Below, in pieces: positions 1 to 7,000 of a stretch of 7,309 bases of DNA. Under the pieces are notes generated by a model, which did not search any database, had not been told where the DNA came from, and worked only from the letters and a program-made list of their open reading frames with translations. The first letter of the stretch is position 1. The number at the start of each line of letters is the position of its first letter. A program made the translations under genes and the position numbers. The stretch spans positions 1 to 7,309 of the forward strand of contig JAFUXY010000304.1 of NCBI GenBank assembly GCA_017477005.1, written 5' to 3'. Source of the stretch: Lachnospiraceae bacterium (GTDB lineage: Bacteria; Bacillota; Clostridia; Lachnospirales; Lachnospiraceae).

Positions 1-350
1 TGCCGTTTATCTGGAGGGACAGCAGGCTGGTGCAGGGCAGGGTGCCGGGGAATGATTTTGTGGACACGCTGCCATTGGCGAGACTCTGTCTGCCCGCGCT
101 GGCGCACCATTCGATGACGGCTCTAGCAGAGCATTTTGGGATTTCCACAGAGGGCGCCCACCGCGCATTGAAGGACTGCTATATGACTTTTGAGGTATAT
201 GAAAAGCTCGGCCCGATGATTGCCGAGGCAGTGAAAAAGATCCCAAAATGCAGAAAGTGCGGCCGGCCTATGGTGCGGCGAAAGGGAAAATATGGGGAGT
301 TTTGGGGCTGCAGCGGCTATCCGGACTGCACTTTTACGAAGAAACTATAG
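1..350 (+). CDS. DEDDh 3'-5' exonuclease with C-terminal topoisomerase-type zinc ribbon (5' partial)
   Basis: This is the C-terminal part of a DnaQ/epsilon-like exonuclease, reading in frame from base 3 with no start codon needed inside the window. Visible family features are the segment NDFVDTLPLAR (start of the Exo II to Exo III region) and the Exo III signature HRALKD (H encoded at 159, D at 174). That is the H-x4-D pattern of DEDDh nucleases, which use two metal ions to remove nucleotides from 3' ends. After a short linker comes CRKC, 16 residues, then C-x5-C (GCSGYPDC), a good match to the four-cysteine zinc ribbon found at the C-terminus of type I topoisomerases. That ribbon probably binds DNA. 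The remaining DED acidic residues must lie upstream. A GTG at 30 is in frame, but starting there would cut the nuclease fold, so I treat the gene as running in from the left. It may be a PolC-like or stand-alone repair exonuclease; the exact substrate cannot be told. The next gene starts 33 bases on, suggesting co-transcription. Confidence 0.85.
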   Translation, partial: PFIWRDSRLVQGRVPGNDFVDTLPLARLCLPALAHHSMTALAEHFGISTEGAHRALKDCYMTFEVYEKLGPMIAEAVKKIPKCRKCGRPMVRRKGKYGEFWGCSGYPDCTFTKKL

Positions 351-383
351 GAACTACAAAAATATAAAGGAGGAAACACGAAC

Positions 384-1178
384 ATGCTAAAAATTTCAGC
401 ACTGCCACAGGATCCCGAGGCGGCCGAGATCGTGAAGAAATTCATGAACGACCGGCTCATTCGATTGATGGAAAGGATTATTCAGGATGAAGTAGACTGG
501 ACCAGCGTATTTGGAGAGGGGGAATCAGACGAAGAGGGCACCGCAACAGGCGGTTCTGCTGGAGGCGAAATCGACATTGACGCCTTGATGAAGGACAGGA
601 ATTTTGCGGAAAATGTTTCCATGATGTATTTGCCGGACAACTATCCGATCGAAAAAGCCAATTATGAGTTTTTTGGTCTCTACAAGCTCTTGAAGGCCAA
701 GGGAGAGTATGTGCCGGAACTTCCAATGGAATACATTCTTTATCATATCATTTGTGGAGAGGTAGAGCAGGTCGATCATATCCAAGAGGATATAGATTCC
801 GGGATGTTTGATGAATTTGCGAACGATCCTTTTTTTGACGGCGCCGAGGACGAAGAATACACGACCATAGAGCATATTCCGGAGCCTGAAAGAAGCGTGG
901 TATTGGCGGCTCTCGAGCAGGAGATTGAGGAAGACGAGGATACGCCCGAGGATATGATCCTCGATTTCGAAGACCTGCGTACCTATGGAGATCTCTGTTT
1001 CTGGGACGAAGATTTTGCGTTTCTGGATGATATGTCGGAGGAAGAACTGCTGAATTCCTCTTTCGGCGAGATGATGGGAATATCCGAACGCCGCGACCAA
1101 AAGGTGGTCGAGTTTGATATGGAAGGAAAGAACGTGAAACTGGATATGACCATCGCTCCGTGGGATATGGAAGACTGA
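384..1178 (+). CDS. Highly acidic hypothetical protein, 264 aa
   Basis: I do not recognise a family. The ATG is preceded by AAAGGAGGA at 366-374 with good spacing, so the start is firm. By my count about 72 of 264 residues are Asp or Glu against about 20 Lys or Arg, which gives a very low predicted pI. Residues 1-45 look helical. Residues 44-62 form an acidic then Gly/Ser/Thr-rich linker (GEGESDEEGTATGGSAGG). Residues 63-135 look like a compact mixed hydrophobic domain, including PELPMEYILYHIICGEVEQV. From about 136 to the end, acidic runs alternate with aromatic residues (DEFANDPFFDGAEDEE, EEDEDTPED, CFWDEDFAFLDD). No signal peptide, membrane segment or cysteine motif is visible, so a soluble cytoplasmic protein is likely. 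It probably shares a transcript with the exonuclease gene upstream; the next promoter lies after it. Nuclease partner, chaperone-like or nucleic-acid-mimic roles are possible but purely speculative. Confidence 0.85.
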   Translation: MLKISALPQDPEAAEIVKKFMNDRLIRLMERIIQDEVDWTSVFGEGESDEEGTATGGSAGGEIDIDALMKDRNFAENVSMMYLPDNYPIEKANYEFFGLYKLLKAKGEYVPELPMEYILYHIICGEVEQVDHIQEDIDSGMFDEFANDPFFDGAEDEEYTTIEHIPEPERSVVLAALEQEIEEDEDTPEDMILDFEDLRTYGDLCFWDEDFAFLDDMSEEELLNSSFGEMMGISERRDQKVVEFDMEGKNVKLDMTIAPWDMED

Positions 1179-1230
1179 AAAGGAGAAAAAAAAACGCAGC
1201 GCTTTCGCAGAAATTGCCTCTTTTGAAAGG

Positions 1231-1259
1231 TTGACAAAGAAGGTCGGCATTTGTATAAT
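1231..1259 (+). promoter_or_regulatory. Consensus sigma-A promoter for yceD-rpmF
   Basis: TTGACA at 1231-1236 and TATAAT at 1254-1259 are both perfect matches to the housekeeping consensus and are separated by the ideal 17 bases. Transcription should start near A1266, leaving a leader of only about 22 bases before the yceD ATG. That is too short for a riboswitch or a ribosomal-protein autoregulatory structure. A strong constitutive promoter suits a ribosomal protein gene. Confidence 0.9.
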
Positions 1260-1274
1260 TGCAGTATTGCATAC

Positions 1275-1282
1275 GAAGGAGA
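1275..1282 (+). promoter_or_regulatory. Ribosome binding site that fixes the yceD start
   Basis: GAAGGAGA lies six to nine bases before the ATG at 1288. An in-frame TTG at 1231 would extend the protein by 19 residues, but that codon is part of the promoter -35 box and lies upstream of the predicted transcription start, so the ATG at 1288 is the start. Confidence 0.8.
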
Positions 1283-1287
1283 AAAAG

Positions 1288-1803
1288 ATGCGAGTCAGCT
1301 TATTTGAAATCGCAGAGAGGGAAGAACAGACGGTACAGATGGCTCTATCGGCCGGTGAGATAGGTGTGTCCTTGCCGGAGCAGATAGGACAGGTGGAGTC
1401 TGTTGAGGATGTCGTTCTGGATTTTGACAGAGCGTGGCCGCACCGCATTTCTTTACATACCAGAGGCAGGGCGAAGGTATCGATCCCTTGCAGCCGTTGT
1501 CTGAAGGATGTAGAGATGACGCTGCCGTTTGCCGGGGAGGAGACTTTTTTCGAGGCAGAGGGCGTATGGAGCGGGGATTCGGAGGATCCGACGTCCACAT
1601 TGTCGGATGGATTTTTGGATGTGGATGAACTGCTTCTCGGTCAGCTTCTTTTGGAAATTCCTTCGAAGGTATTGTGTCGCAAGGATTGCAAGGGGCTGTG
1701 TCCTGTTTGCGGGCAGGATTTGAATGTTGCGGAGTGCGGTTGCAATCGGTTTGTGCCGGATCCGCGTATGCAAAGATTATTGGATGTATTTTCCGAAAAT
1801 TAA
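1288..1803 (+). CDS. yceD: YceD/DUF177 family protein
   Basis: The protein has 171 residues, typical for the DUF177 (YceD) family, which is almost always encoded directly before rpmF. The family is linked to 23S rRNA accumulation or large-subunit assembly, but its biochemical role is not settled. Cysteine motifs are clear: CSRC at residues 68-71, and a C-terminal cluster of C130, C134, C138, C141, C150 and C152 within CRKDCKGLCPVCGQDLN and CGC. The CKGLCPxCGxxLN block is the family hallmark and probably binds zinc. The central part (about 85-115) is acidic, followed by a conserved-looking DVDELLLGQLLLEIPSK segment. The gene follows a perfect promoter, and its stop codon overlaps the rpmF ribosome binding site, so the two genes are almost certainly co-transcribed and may be translationally coupled. 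Confidence 0.93.
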   Translation: MRVSLFEIAEREEQTVQMALSAGEIGVSLPEQIGQVESVEDVVLDFDRAWPHRISLHTRGRAKVSIPCSRCLKDVEMTLPFAGEETFFEAEGVWSGDSEDPTSTLSDGFLDVDELLLGQLLLEIPSKVLCRKDCKGLCPVCGQDLNVAECGCNRFVPDPRMQRLLDVFSEN

Positions 1804-1809
1804 GGAGGT
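1802..1809 (+). promoter_or_regulatory. Near-perfect ribosome binding site for rpmF
   Basis: AAGGAGGT overlaps the yceD TAA stop (1801-1803) and sits six bases before the rpmF ATG. It matches the anti-Shine-Dalgarno sequence along its full length, as expected for a highly expressed ribosomal protein. Confidence 0.85.
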
Positions 1810-1815
1810 GTAGCA

Positions 1816-1995
1816 ATGTCCATTTGTCCGAAGAACAAATCTTCCAAAGGAAGACGGAACAGCAGGAGAGCCAATTGGAAAATGAAGGCTCCTACTTTGG
1901 TCAAATGCTCCCGGTGTGGGCAGCTTATGATGCCGCATCGCGTGTGCAAGAACTGTGGTTCCTACAACAAGCGCGAGATTGTGGCGGTTGATTGA
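1816..1995 (+). CDS. rpmF: 50S ribosomal protein L32 (bL32), zinc-binding form
   Basis: This small gene of 59 residues encodes bL32 of the large ribosomal subunit. The basic N-terminus (MSICPKNKSSKGRRNSRRAN) fits the L32 tail that threads into rRNA, and the core NWKMKAPTLVKCSRCGQLMMPHRVCKNCGSYNKREI matches L32 throughout. Cysteines 31, 34, 44 and 47 form the zinc ribbon, so this is the zinc-containing rather than the zinc-free paralogue. The N-terminus carries MSICPK instead of the common MAVPK, adding a fifth cysteine at residue 4. From memory this form is seen in some Lachnospiraceae. The gene lies directly after yceD, the usual arrangement, and is followed by an intrinsic terminator. Confidence 0.96.
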   Translation: MSICPKNKSSKGRRNSRRANWKMKAPTLVKCSRCGQLMMPHRVCKNCGSYNKREIVAVD

Positions 1996-2020
1996 TATAC
2001 AAGGATACCCAAAGGTCAAA

Positions 2021-2051
2021 GGGACTGCTCCTTAAAAGAGCAGTCTTTTTT
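2021..2051 (+). terminator. Intrinsic terminator after rpmF
   Basis: A perfect 8-base stem, GACTGCTC (2023-2030) with GAGCAGTC (2038-2045), encloses a 7-base loop and is followed at once by six T residues (2046-2051). G-U pairs can lengthen the stem by two. It should end much of the yceD-rpmF transcript. No clear promoter lies between it and plsX, which begins only 23 bases later, so the downstream genes may depend on partial read-through. Confidence 0.88.
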
Positions 2052-2074
2052 GAAAATAGGGGGAGGAATAGGGT

Positions 2075-3073
2075 ATGAGTGAGTCTGTTTGTGTAGCGGT
2101 GGACGCAATGGGAGGGGACAATGCGCCTCTTTCGATCATTGAAGGGACCGTGAATGCGGTGAACCACCATCCGGAAATCCGGGTCAAATTAGTGGGGCTT
2201 GAACCTACGGTGTCGAGTACGCTGTCTACATTTTCATTTCCGTCCGACAGGATCGAGGTCGTGCCCGCTACAGAGATTATTGAGATGGCGGAGCCTCCGG
2301 TACTGGCCGTACGAAAGAAAAAGGATTCTTCTATTGTGGTGGGGTTGAATCTGGTGAAAACAGGGGAGGCGGACGCCTTTGTCTCGGCAGGCAGCACCGG
2401 CGCCATCCTCGTAGGCGGGCAGCTTGTCGCCGGGCGGATCCGCGGCATCAAGCGCGCTCCATTGGCTCCGCTCATTCCCACGATGAAGGGCGTTTCTCTG
2501 CTGGTGGATTGCGGAGCCAATGTGGACGCAAGACCGGAGCATTTGGTTCAGTTTGCCAGGATGGGATCGATCTATATGCAGCACATTATGGGCGTGAAGC
2601 GGCCCAAGGTCGGCATAGTCAATATCGGAGCGGAAGAGGAAAAGGGAAATGCCTTGGTCAAGGAGACCTTTCCGCTTTTGAAGAAAACAAAGGATATTCG
2701 CTTTATTGGGAGCGTGGAAGCCCGAGATATACCCAAGGGGCGGGCGGATGTGATCGTCTGCGAGGCCTTCGTTGGAAATGTCGTCCTCAAAATGATGGAA
2801 GGGATGAGCCAGATGTTTTTGTCCACGCTCAAAAAAGGGTTCAAAAGCTCTGTGCGAAGCAAGATTGGCGCGGCGCTGGCGCTTCCGTCGCTGAAAAAGG
2901 TGCTGAAGGATTTTGATACTTCGAAATACGGCGGCGCGCCGTTGTTGGGCTTGAATGGACTCGTGGTGAAGACGCATGGCAGCGCGGGCGCTACCGAGGT
3001 GGAAAATTCGATCGTGCAGTGTATCGCATTCAAGGAGCAGGATATTACCGGAAAGATACGGGAAATGTTGTAG
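2075..3073 (+). CDS. plsX: Phosphate acyltransferase PlsX
   Basis: PlsX converts acyl-ACP and inorganic phosphate to acyl-phosphate, the acyl donor that PlsY uses to make lysophosphatidic acid. It is a peripheral enzyme acting at the cytoplasmic membrane surface. At 332 residues it has the standard length. Hallmarks include VAVDAMGGDNAP at residues 7-18, FVSAGSTGAILVGG near 100-115, the LLVDCGANVDARPEHLVQFA block near 142-160, and GIVNIGAEEEKGN near 185-197. Also present are CEAFVGNVVLKMMEG and the C-terminal YGGAPLLGLNGLVVKTHGSA. The ATG is preceded by GGGGAGG at 2060-2066. It sits 23 bases after the rpmF terminator and 14 bases before acpP, placing the enzyme beside the carrier protein of its own substrate. 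No FapR-like operator is evident upstream, and fapR itself is not adjacent. Confidence 0.97.
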   Translation: MSESVCVAVDAMGGDNAPLSIIEGTVNAVNHHPEIRVKLVGLEPTVSSTLSTFSFPSDRIEVVPATEIIEMAEPPVLAVRKKKDSSIVVGLNLVKTGEADAFVSAGSTGAILVGGQLVAGRIRGIKRAPLAPLIPTMKGVSLLVDCGANVDARPEHLVQFARMGSIYMQHIMGVKRPKVGIVNIGAEEEKGNALVKETFPLLKKTKDIRFIGSVEARDIPKGRADVIVCEAFVGNVVLKMMEGMSQMFLSTLKKGFKSSVRSKIGAALALPSLKKVLKDFDTSKYGGAPLLGLNGLVVKTHGSAGATEVENSIVQCIAFKEQDITGKIREML

Positions 3074-3087
3074 AAAAGGAGGGGCTT

Positions 3088-3324
3088 ATGGAATTTGATT
3101 TATTGAAGAAGCATATTTCTGAGGTATTGGGCGTGGATCCGAGCGAGATTACAAGAGATTCTGCGTTCGAAGAGGATTTGGGCGCGGATTCGCTCGACCT
3201 GTTTGACGTGATCATGGCGATTGAAAAGGAATTGGAAATGGAAGTGGATGTCGAAGCCTTGAAGGGGATCCGTACCGTAGGAGAGGCGGAGGAACTGATC
3301 AAAAAGACCGTCGGGAGCAAATAG
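3088..3324 (+). CDS. acpP: Acyl carrier protein
   Basis: ACP carries growing fatty acyl chains on a 4'-phosphopantetheine arm and feeds them to fatty acid synthase enzymes and PlsX. The 78-residue acidic protein has the expected size. The attachment serine is S35 in GADSLDLFD, the conserved DSL motif at the start of helix II. The following helix reads DVIMAIEKELEMEVDVEAL and the end TVGEAEELIKK, both typical. The ATG at 3088 is preceded by AAGGAGG at 3076-3082. An earlier in-frame ATG at 3019 lies inside plsX, has no good ribosome binding site, and would add 23 residues foreign to ACP. The DSLDLFDVI stretch differs slightly from the common DSLDTVELV, a conservative change. The gene shares a tight operon with plsX and rnc. 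Confidence 0.96.
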   Translation: MEFDLLKKHISEVLGVDPSEITRDSAFEEDLGADSLDLFDVIMAIEKELEMEVDVEALKGIRTVGEAEELIKKTVGSK

Positions 3325-3327
3325 GAG
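3323..3327 (+). promoter_or_regulatory. Ribosome binding site supporting the TTG start of rnc
   Basis: AGGAG overlaps the acpP TAG stop (3322-3324) and ends eight bases before the TTG at 3336. No ATG or GTG in the right frame and position would give a full RNase III N-terminus, so this site decides for the TTG start and suggests coupling to acpP translation. Confidence 0.75.
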
Positions 3328-3335
3328 AAACCGGT

Positions 3336-4064
3336 TTGGAATCGATAAAAAAGCTAGAAGCAATAATTTCCTACCATTTCAAGGACAGCTCCTTGCTCGA
3401 ACGCGCTATGACCCACAGCTCCTATGCCCATGAAAGGGAGGAATCGCAGATCAAGGACAACGAGAGGCTGGAGTTTTTGGGCGACGCCGTTTTGGAAATC
3501 GTTGTCAGCGATTACCTGTACAAGCATTTCACAAAAAAAACGGAGGGGGATCTGACAAAGCTGCGGGCTTCGTTGGTCTGCGAGCCGACATTGGCCTTTT
3601 GCGCAAGGGAAATCTCTTTAGGTAAGTTTCTCCGATTATCTCACGGTGAAAATGCGAATGGAGGAAGGGAACGGAATTCCATTCTTTCAGACGCATTTGA
3701 GGCGTTGATCGGGGCGATTTATCTGGATGGAGGTTTGTCTTGCGCAGGAGCGTTTGTAGAGGAAAGACTGCTTTCGGATATCGATCAAAAGCAGCTGTTT
3801 TTTGACAGCAAGACCAAGCTGCAGGAACGCACGCAGGGAAGCGGGATGGGTGAGATCTCCTACGAAATGCTTCGGGTGGAAGGACCCGACCATGCCAGGC
3901 GGTATACTGCGCAGGTTTTGATCGGGTCGAAAGCCATGGGTGTCGGGACCGGTACGTCGAAAAAGGCGGCGGAACAGGAGGCGGCCAGGGAGGCTCTTTT
4001 GCAGCTTGGTTTGTACGCGCCGGAGGCGGACGCTGCGTCCGGTTCTGACAAGACGGAGCGTTGA
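3336..4064 (+). CDS. rnc: Ribonuclease III
   Basis: RNase III cleaves double-stranded RNA, processing rRNA precursors and some mRNAs; it acts as a homodimer in the cytoplasm. The 242-residue protein has the standard two-domain build. The N-terminal nuclease domain (about 1-150) carries the signature NERLEFLGDAVLE at 42-54. The metal-binding acidic residues align as E46, D50, D119 (in SILSDAFEA) and E122. The C-terminal double-stranded RNA binding domain (about 157-226) starts DSKTKLQE and ends GTGTSKKAAEQEAAREALLQL, with the helix-2 lysines that grip RNA. About 15 polar residues follow. The start is a TTG with a good ribosome binding site. The order acpP-rnc-smc is common in Firmicutes. All catalytic residues are present, so the enzyme should be active. 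Confidence 0.97.
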   Translation: MESIKKLEAIISYHFKDSSLLERAMTHSSYAHEREESQIKDNERLEFLGDAVLEIVVSDYLYKHFTKKTEGDLTKLRASLVCEPTLAFCAREISLGKFLRLSHGENANGGRERNSILSDAFEALIGAIYLDGGLSCAGAFVEERLLSDIDQKQLFFDSKTKLQERTQGSGMGEISYEMLRVEGPDHARRYTAQVLIGSKAMGVGTGTSKKAAEQEAAREALLQLGLYAPEADAASGSDKTER

Positions 4065-4073
4065 AGTGGCATT

Positions 4074-7000
4074 ATGTATCTGAAAAGTATCGAAATGCAC
4101 GGTTTCAAATCCTTCGCAAACAAAATCGTGCTGGATTTTCACAATGGAATAACCGGAATTGTAGGACCGAACGGCAGCGGCAAAAGCAATGTGGCAGATG
4201 CCGTTCGTTGGGTTTTGGGAGAACAATCCGCCAAGCAGCTCCGCGGAGCGAGTATGCAGGACGTGATTTTTGCGGGCACGGAAAACCGCAAAGCCTTGAG
4301 CTATGCTTATGTGGCGATTACCTTGGACAATGCGGATCATGTGCTGCCTGTATCCTTTGATGAAGTGACGGTGGCCAGAAGGGTCTACCGTTCCGGAGAG
4401 AGCGAATATCTGTTGAATGGCACGGCCTGCCGACTCAGAGATGTGAATGAGCTTTTTTACGACACGGGTATCGGCAAGGAGGGCTATTCCATTATCGGAC
4501 AGGGACAGATTGAGAAAATTCTTTCGGGAAAGCCGGATGAGCGCAGAGAGCTGTTCGATGAAGCGGTGGGGATAGTCAAATTCAAAAAACGAAAATACAC
4601 CGCCGAGAAAAAGCTGTCCGAAGAGCAGGAAAATCTGGTCCGTGTGGAGGATATTTTGGGCGAGCTGTTCAATCGGATTGAACCGCTCGAGAAGCAGGCG
4701 ACCAACGCCCGGCGATTTCTTGAATTGAAGGAACGACAAAAACGGCTCGATGTCAATTTGTTTTTGCTGGATATGGATCGGCTCGATGAAGAACGGAAGG
4801 AGACAGACGGAAAAATCTCTTTGACCAGAAGCCAGCTTGACGATGCCAGACGTCTCAATTCCCGTCTCGAAACGGATTTCGACGAATTGGAAGAAAAGAT
4901 GTCCGGGATCAATGAACGGATTTCGACATTGCAGGAGTCCGAGAAGAAATCCACGCAGCAAAAGGGAAATCTTGAACACGAAATTGGCATTCTAAAGGAG
5001 CAGATTCGCTTCAATGAATCTTCGCAGCTTTCTTCCGCCGGACGGATAGAGGAGCTTACAAACGAGCTGTCGGAAAAGGAAGCGTCGCTGGCGGACTATC
5101 TCAAAGAACGGGACAGCTTGCAGGAAAACGCGCTCCGTCTGCGGCAGGAAATAGAAAAGACCAGAGAAGAAAATCGCAAGGCCAGAGAAAGCACGGATCG
5201 TATTCATTCCCGCATCGGCGAAATCGATACGCAGGTGTTTTCTTTGATGGAGGAGGCGAGCAGTGCTTCTTCGGAGGAAGAACGCTTAAAAACCCTTGAA
5301 GAGCAGTGGTCGATCCGCCGGAGCCGCTTGAATTCCCGTCTGCTTTCACAGAAAACCCAGGAGGATGAACAGGCGCAGCGTTTAGAGACCTTGAAGGAAG
5401 AGCACAGCCTTCGCTTGAAGGAATTAGAAGCCTGCCGCAAGGAGTACCGAAAGCTTCAAAGGGACGAGGAGGAATGGAAAAGGAAGCGCGGGGCGGCTTC
5501 TAAAACGGTTCAGGAAAAAGAGGGAGAGATCAACCGAACCAGCTCCCGTCTGGATTCGATTCGTAGTATTGCCGAGCGTTATGAGGGCTATGGAAATGCC
5601 ATCCGACGTGTTATGGAACAGAAGGACCGGGAGAGCGGTCTGGTGGGGGTCGTGGCCGATCTGATCCACGTCAAGCAGCAATACGAGACTGCGATTGAAA
5701 CAGCGCTCGGCGGCAGCATCCAAAATATTGTGACGGAGGATGAGGATACGGCCAAGCGGATGATCTCTTTTTTGAAACGAAATCACGCCGGAAGAGCTAC
5801 CTTTTTGCCGATTACAAGCGTGGATGGCCGTCGGAAAAACGCCAATCTGCCCAGTGTGGCCGGAGAGCCTGGCGTGATCGGAATGGCGATCGAACTGGTG
5901 GAATTTGACCCGCGTTATGAGGGAATTTTGTCGTATCTGGTCGGCAGGGTGGTCGTTTGCGAACAGATCGACGCAGCGCTTCTCCTGGCGCGCAAAAATC
6001 ATTACTCCTTGAATATTGTGACATTGGAGTGGGAATACCTGCGTCCGGGCGGTTCTCTTTCGGGTGGCGCCTTCCGAAATTCCGGAAACCTGTTGTCCCG
6101 CAACCGCCAGATGGAGGAATTGAAGCACACGATCGACACGTTGACTTCGGAAAGAGACGCTGCCCAAAAACGGCTGTCGGATATCGATATGGCGCTCGCT
6201 CTATTGGAGGATGACAAGGCGGAGAACGCGGCCGAAACGGAGAAGGCCGTGCTTGCGGAAAACACGGCGAAGCTGTCGCTTTCGACCGCGGAGGAGGCGG
6301 TCAAAAAGGCGGATTTGGAGAAGCAGGAGATCCGCGAGGAAGAGCGTTCTTTGGAAAATGAACTGTCGTCTCTTCAAGAGAAAAAAGAGAAAAATGCCGA
6401 ACGTCTTTTGCAGATGGAGGAGCAGAAAAAGCAGCTTCAAGCAGAAAAGGAGGCTTTGTCACAGACGCTTGCGGATCAGAGCGAGGCGGTCGAGGGCGCC
6501 CAGCAGCAGATGCAAAAAAGCGAGATGGAGGAGGCCGAGGCGCGGCAAAGGACATCGTTTGTAGAGGAAAATATTCATCGGCTGAAAAGTGAAATTGAGA
6601 AAAATAAGCAGGTGCGTGAGGAAATTCGCGTTTCTGCGAAGCAGCAGAAGGCGGATTCAGAAGAAAAGTCCGCGAAGATCCTATCGATTCAAGCGACCAT
6701 CGAAGCGGCGGGGGATACGATCGGGCAGCTCCAGCAGACGATTCGGGATTCTCTGGCCGAGCGAGAAGAAATGGAGGCGAAGAAGAAGGGATATTTTGAA
6801 AGCCTGAAGGATATCTCGGAGCAGATCACCAATTTGGAAAAGGAGCTGCTTCGTCTCCAGACCCAGAAGGGCAAAACAGAGGATACGGTGACACTCCGGA
6901 ACAATTACATGTGGGAGGAATACGAGCTGACCCGCCATGCGGCGATGGAACTGCGAGATGAGTCCTTGACCGACGTGCTCGGGATGCGGCGCATGCTGAC

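Noticed and set aside
1179..1230. Possible terminator or small gene after the acidic protein (AAAGGAG-like site and an A-run)
   Set aside because: The only stem (GCG/CGC) is three pairs with no T-run, and no start codon at proper spacing opens a frame of useful length.
525..1598. A 357-codon open frame on the minus strand opposite the acidic protein and yceD
   Set aside because: It lies antisense to two well-supported genes, its protein resembles no family, and it runs across the strong + strand promoter. It is a by-product of codon use in the sense genes.
2000..2074. FapR-type operator or fatty-acid regulator site upstream of plsX
   Set aside because: No palindrome other than the terminator is visible in this stretch.
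3019..3087. Earlier in-frame ATG that would extend ACP by 23 residues
   Set aside because: It lies inside plsX, lacks a ribosome binding site, and ACP proteins start close to the MEFDLLKKH segment.
3687..4979. A 430-codon open frame on the minus strand opposite rnc and smc
   Set aside because: It is antisense to highly conserved RNase III and SMC coding sequence, with no recognisable domain.
6211..6564. An arginine-rich + strand open frame inside smc
   Set aside because: It is an out-of-frame reading of the SMC coiled coil; the Arg-rich composition comes from shifted GAG/AAG/GCG codons.
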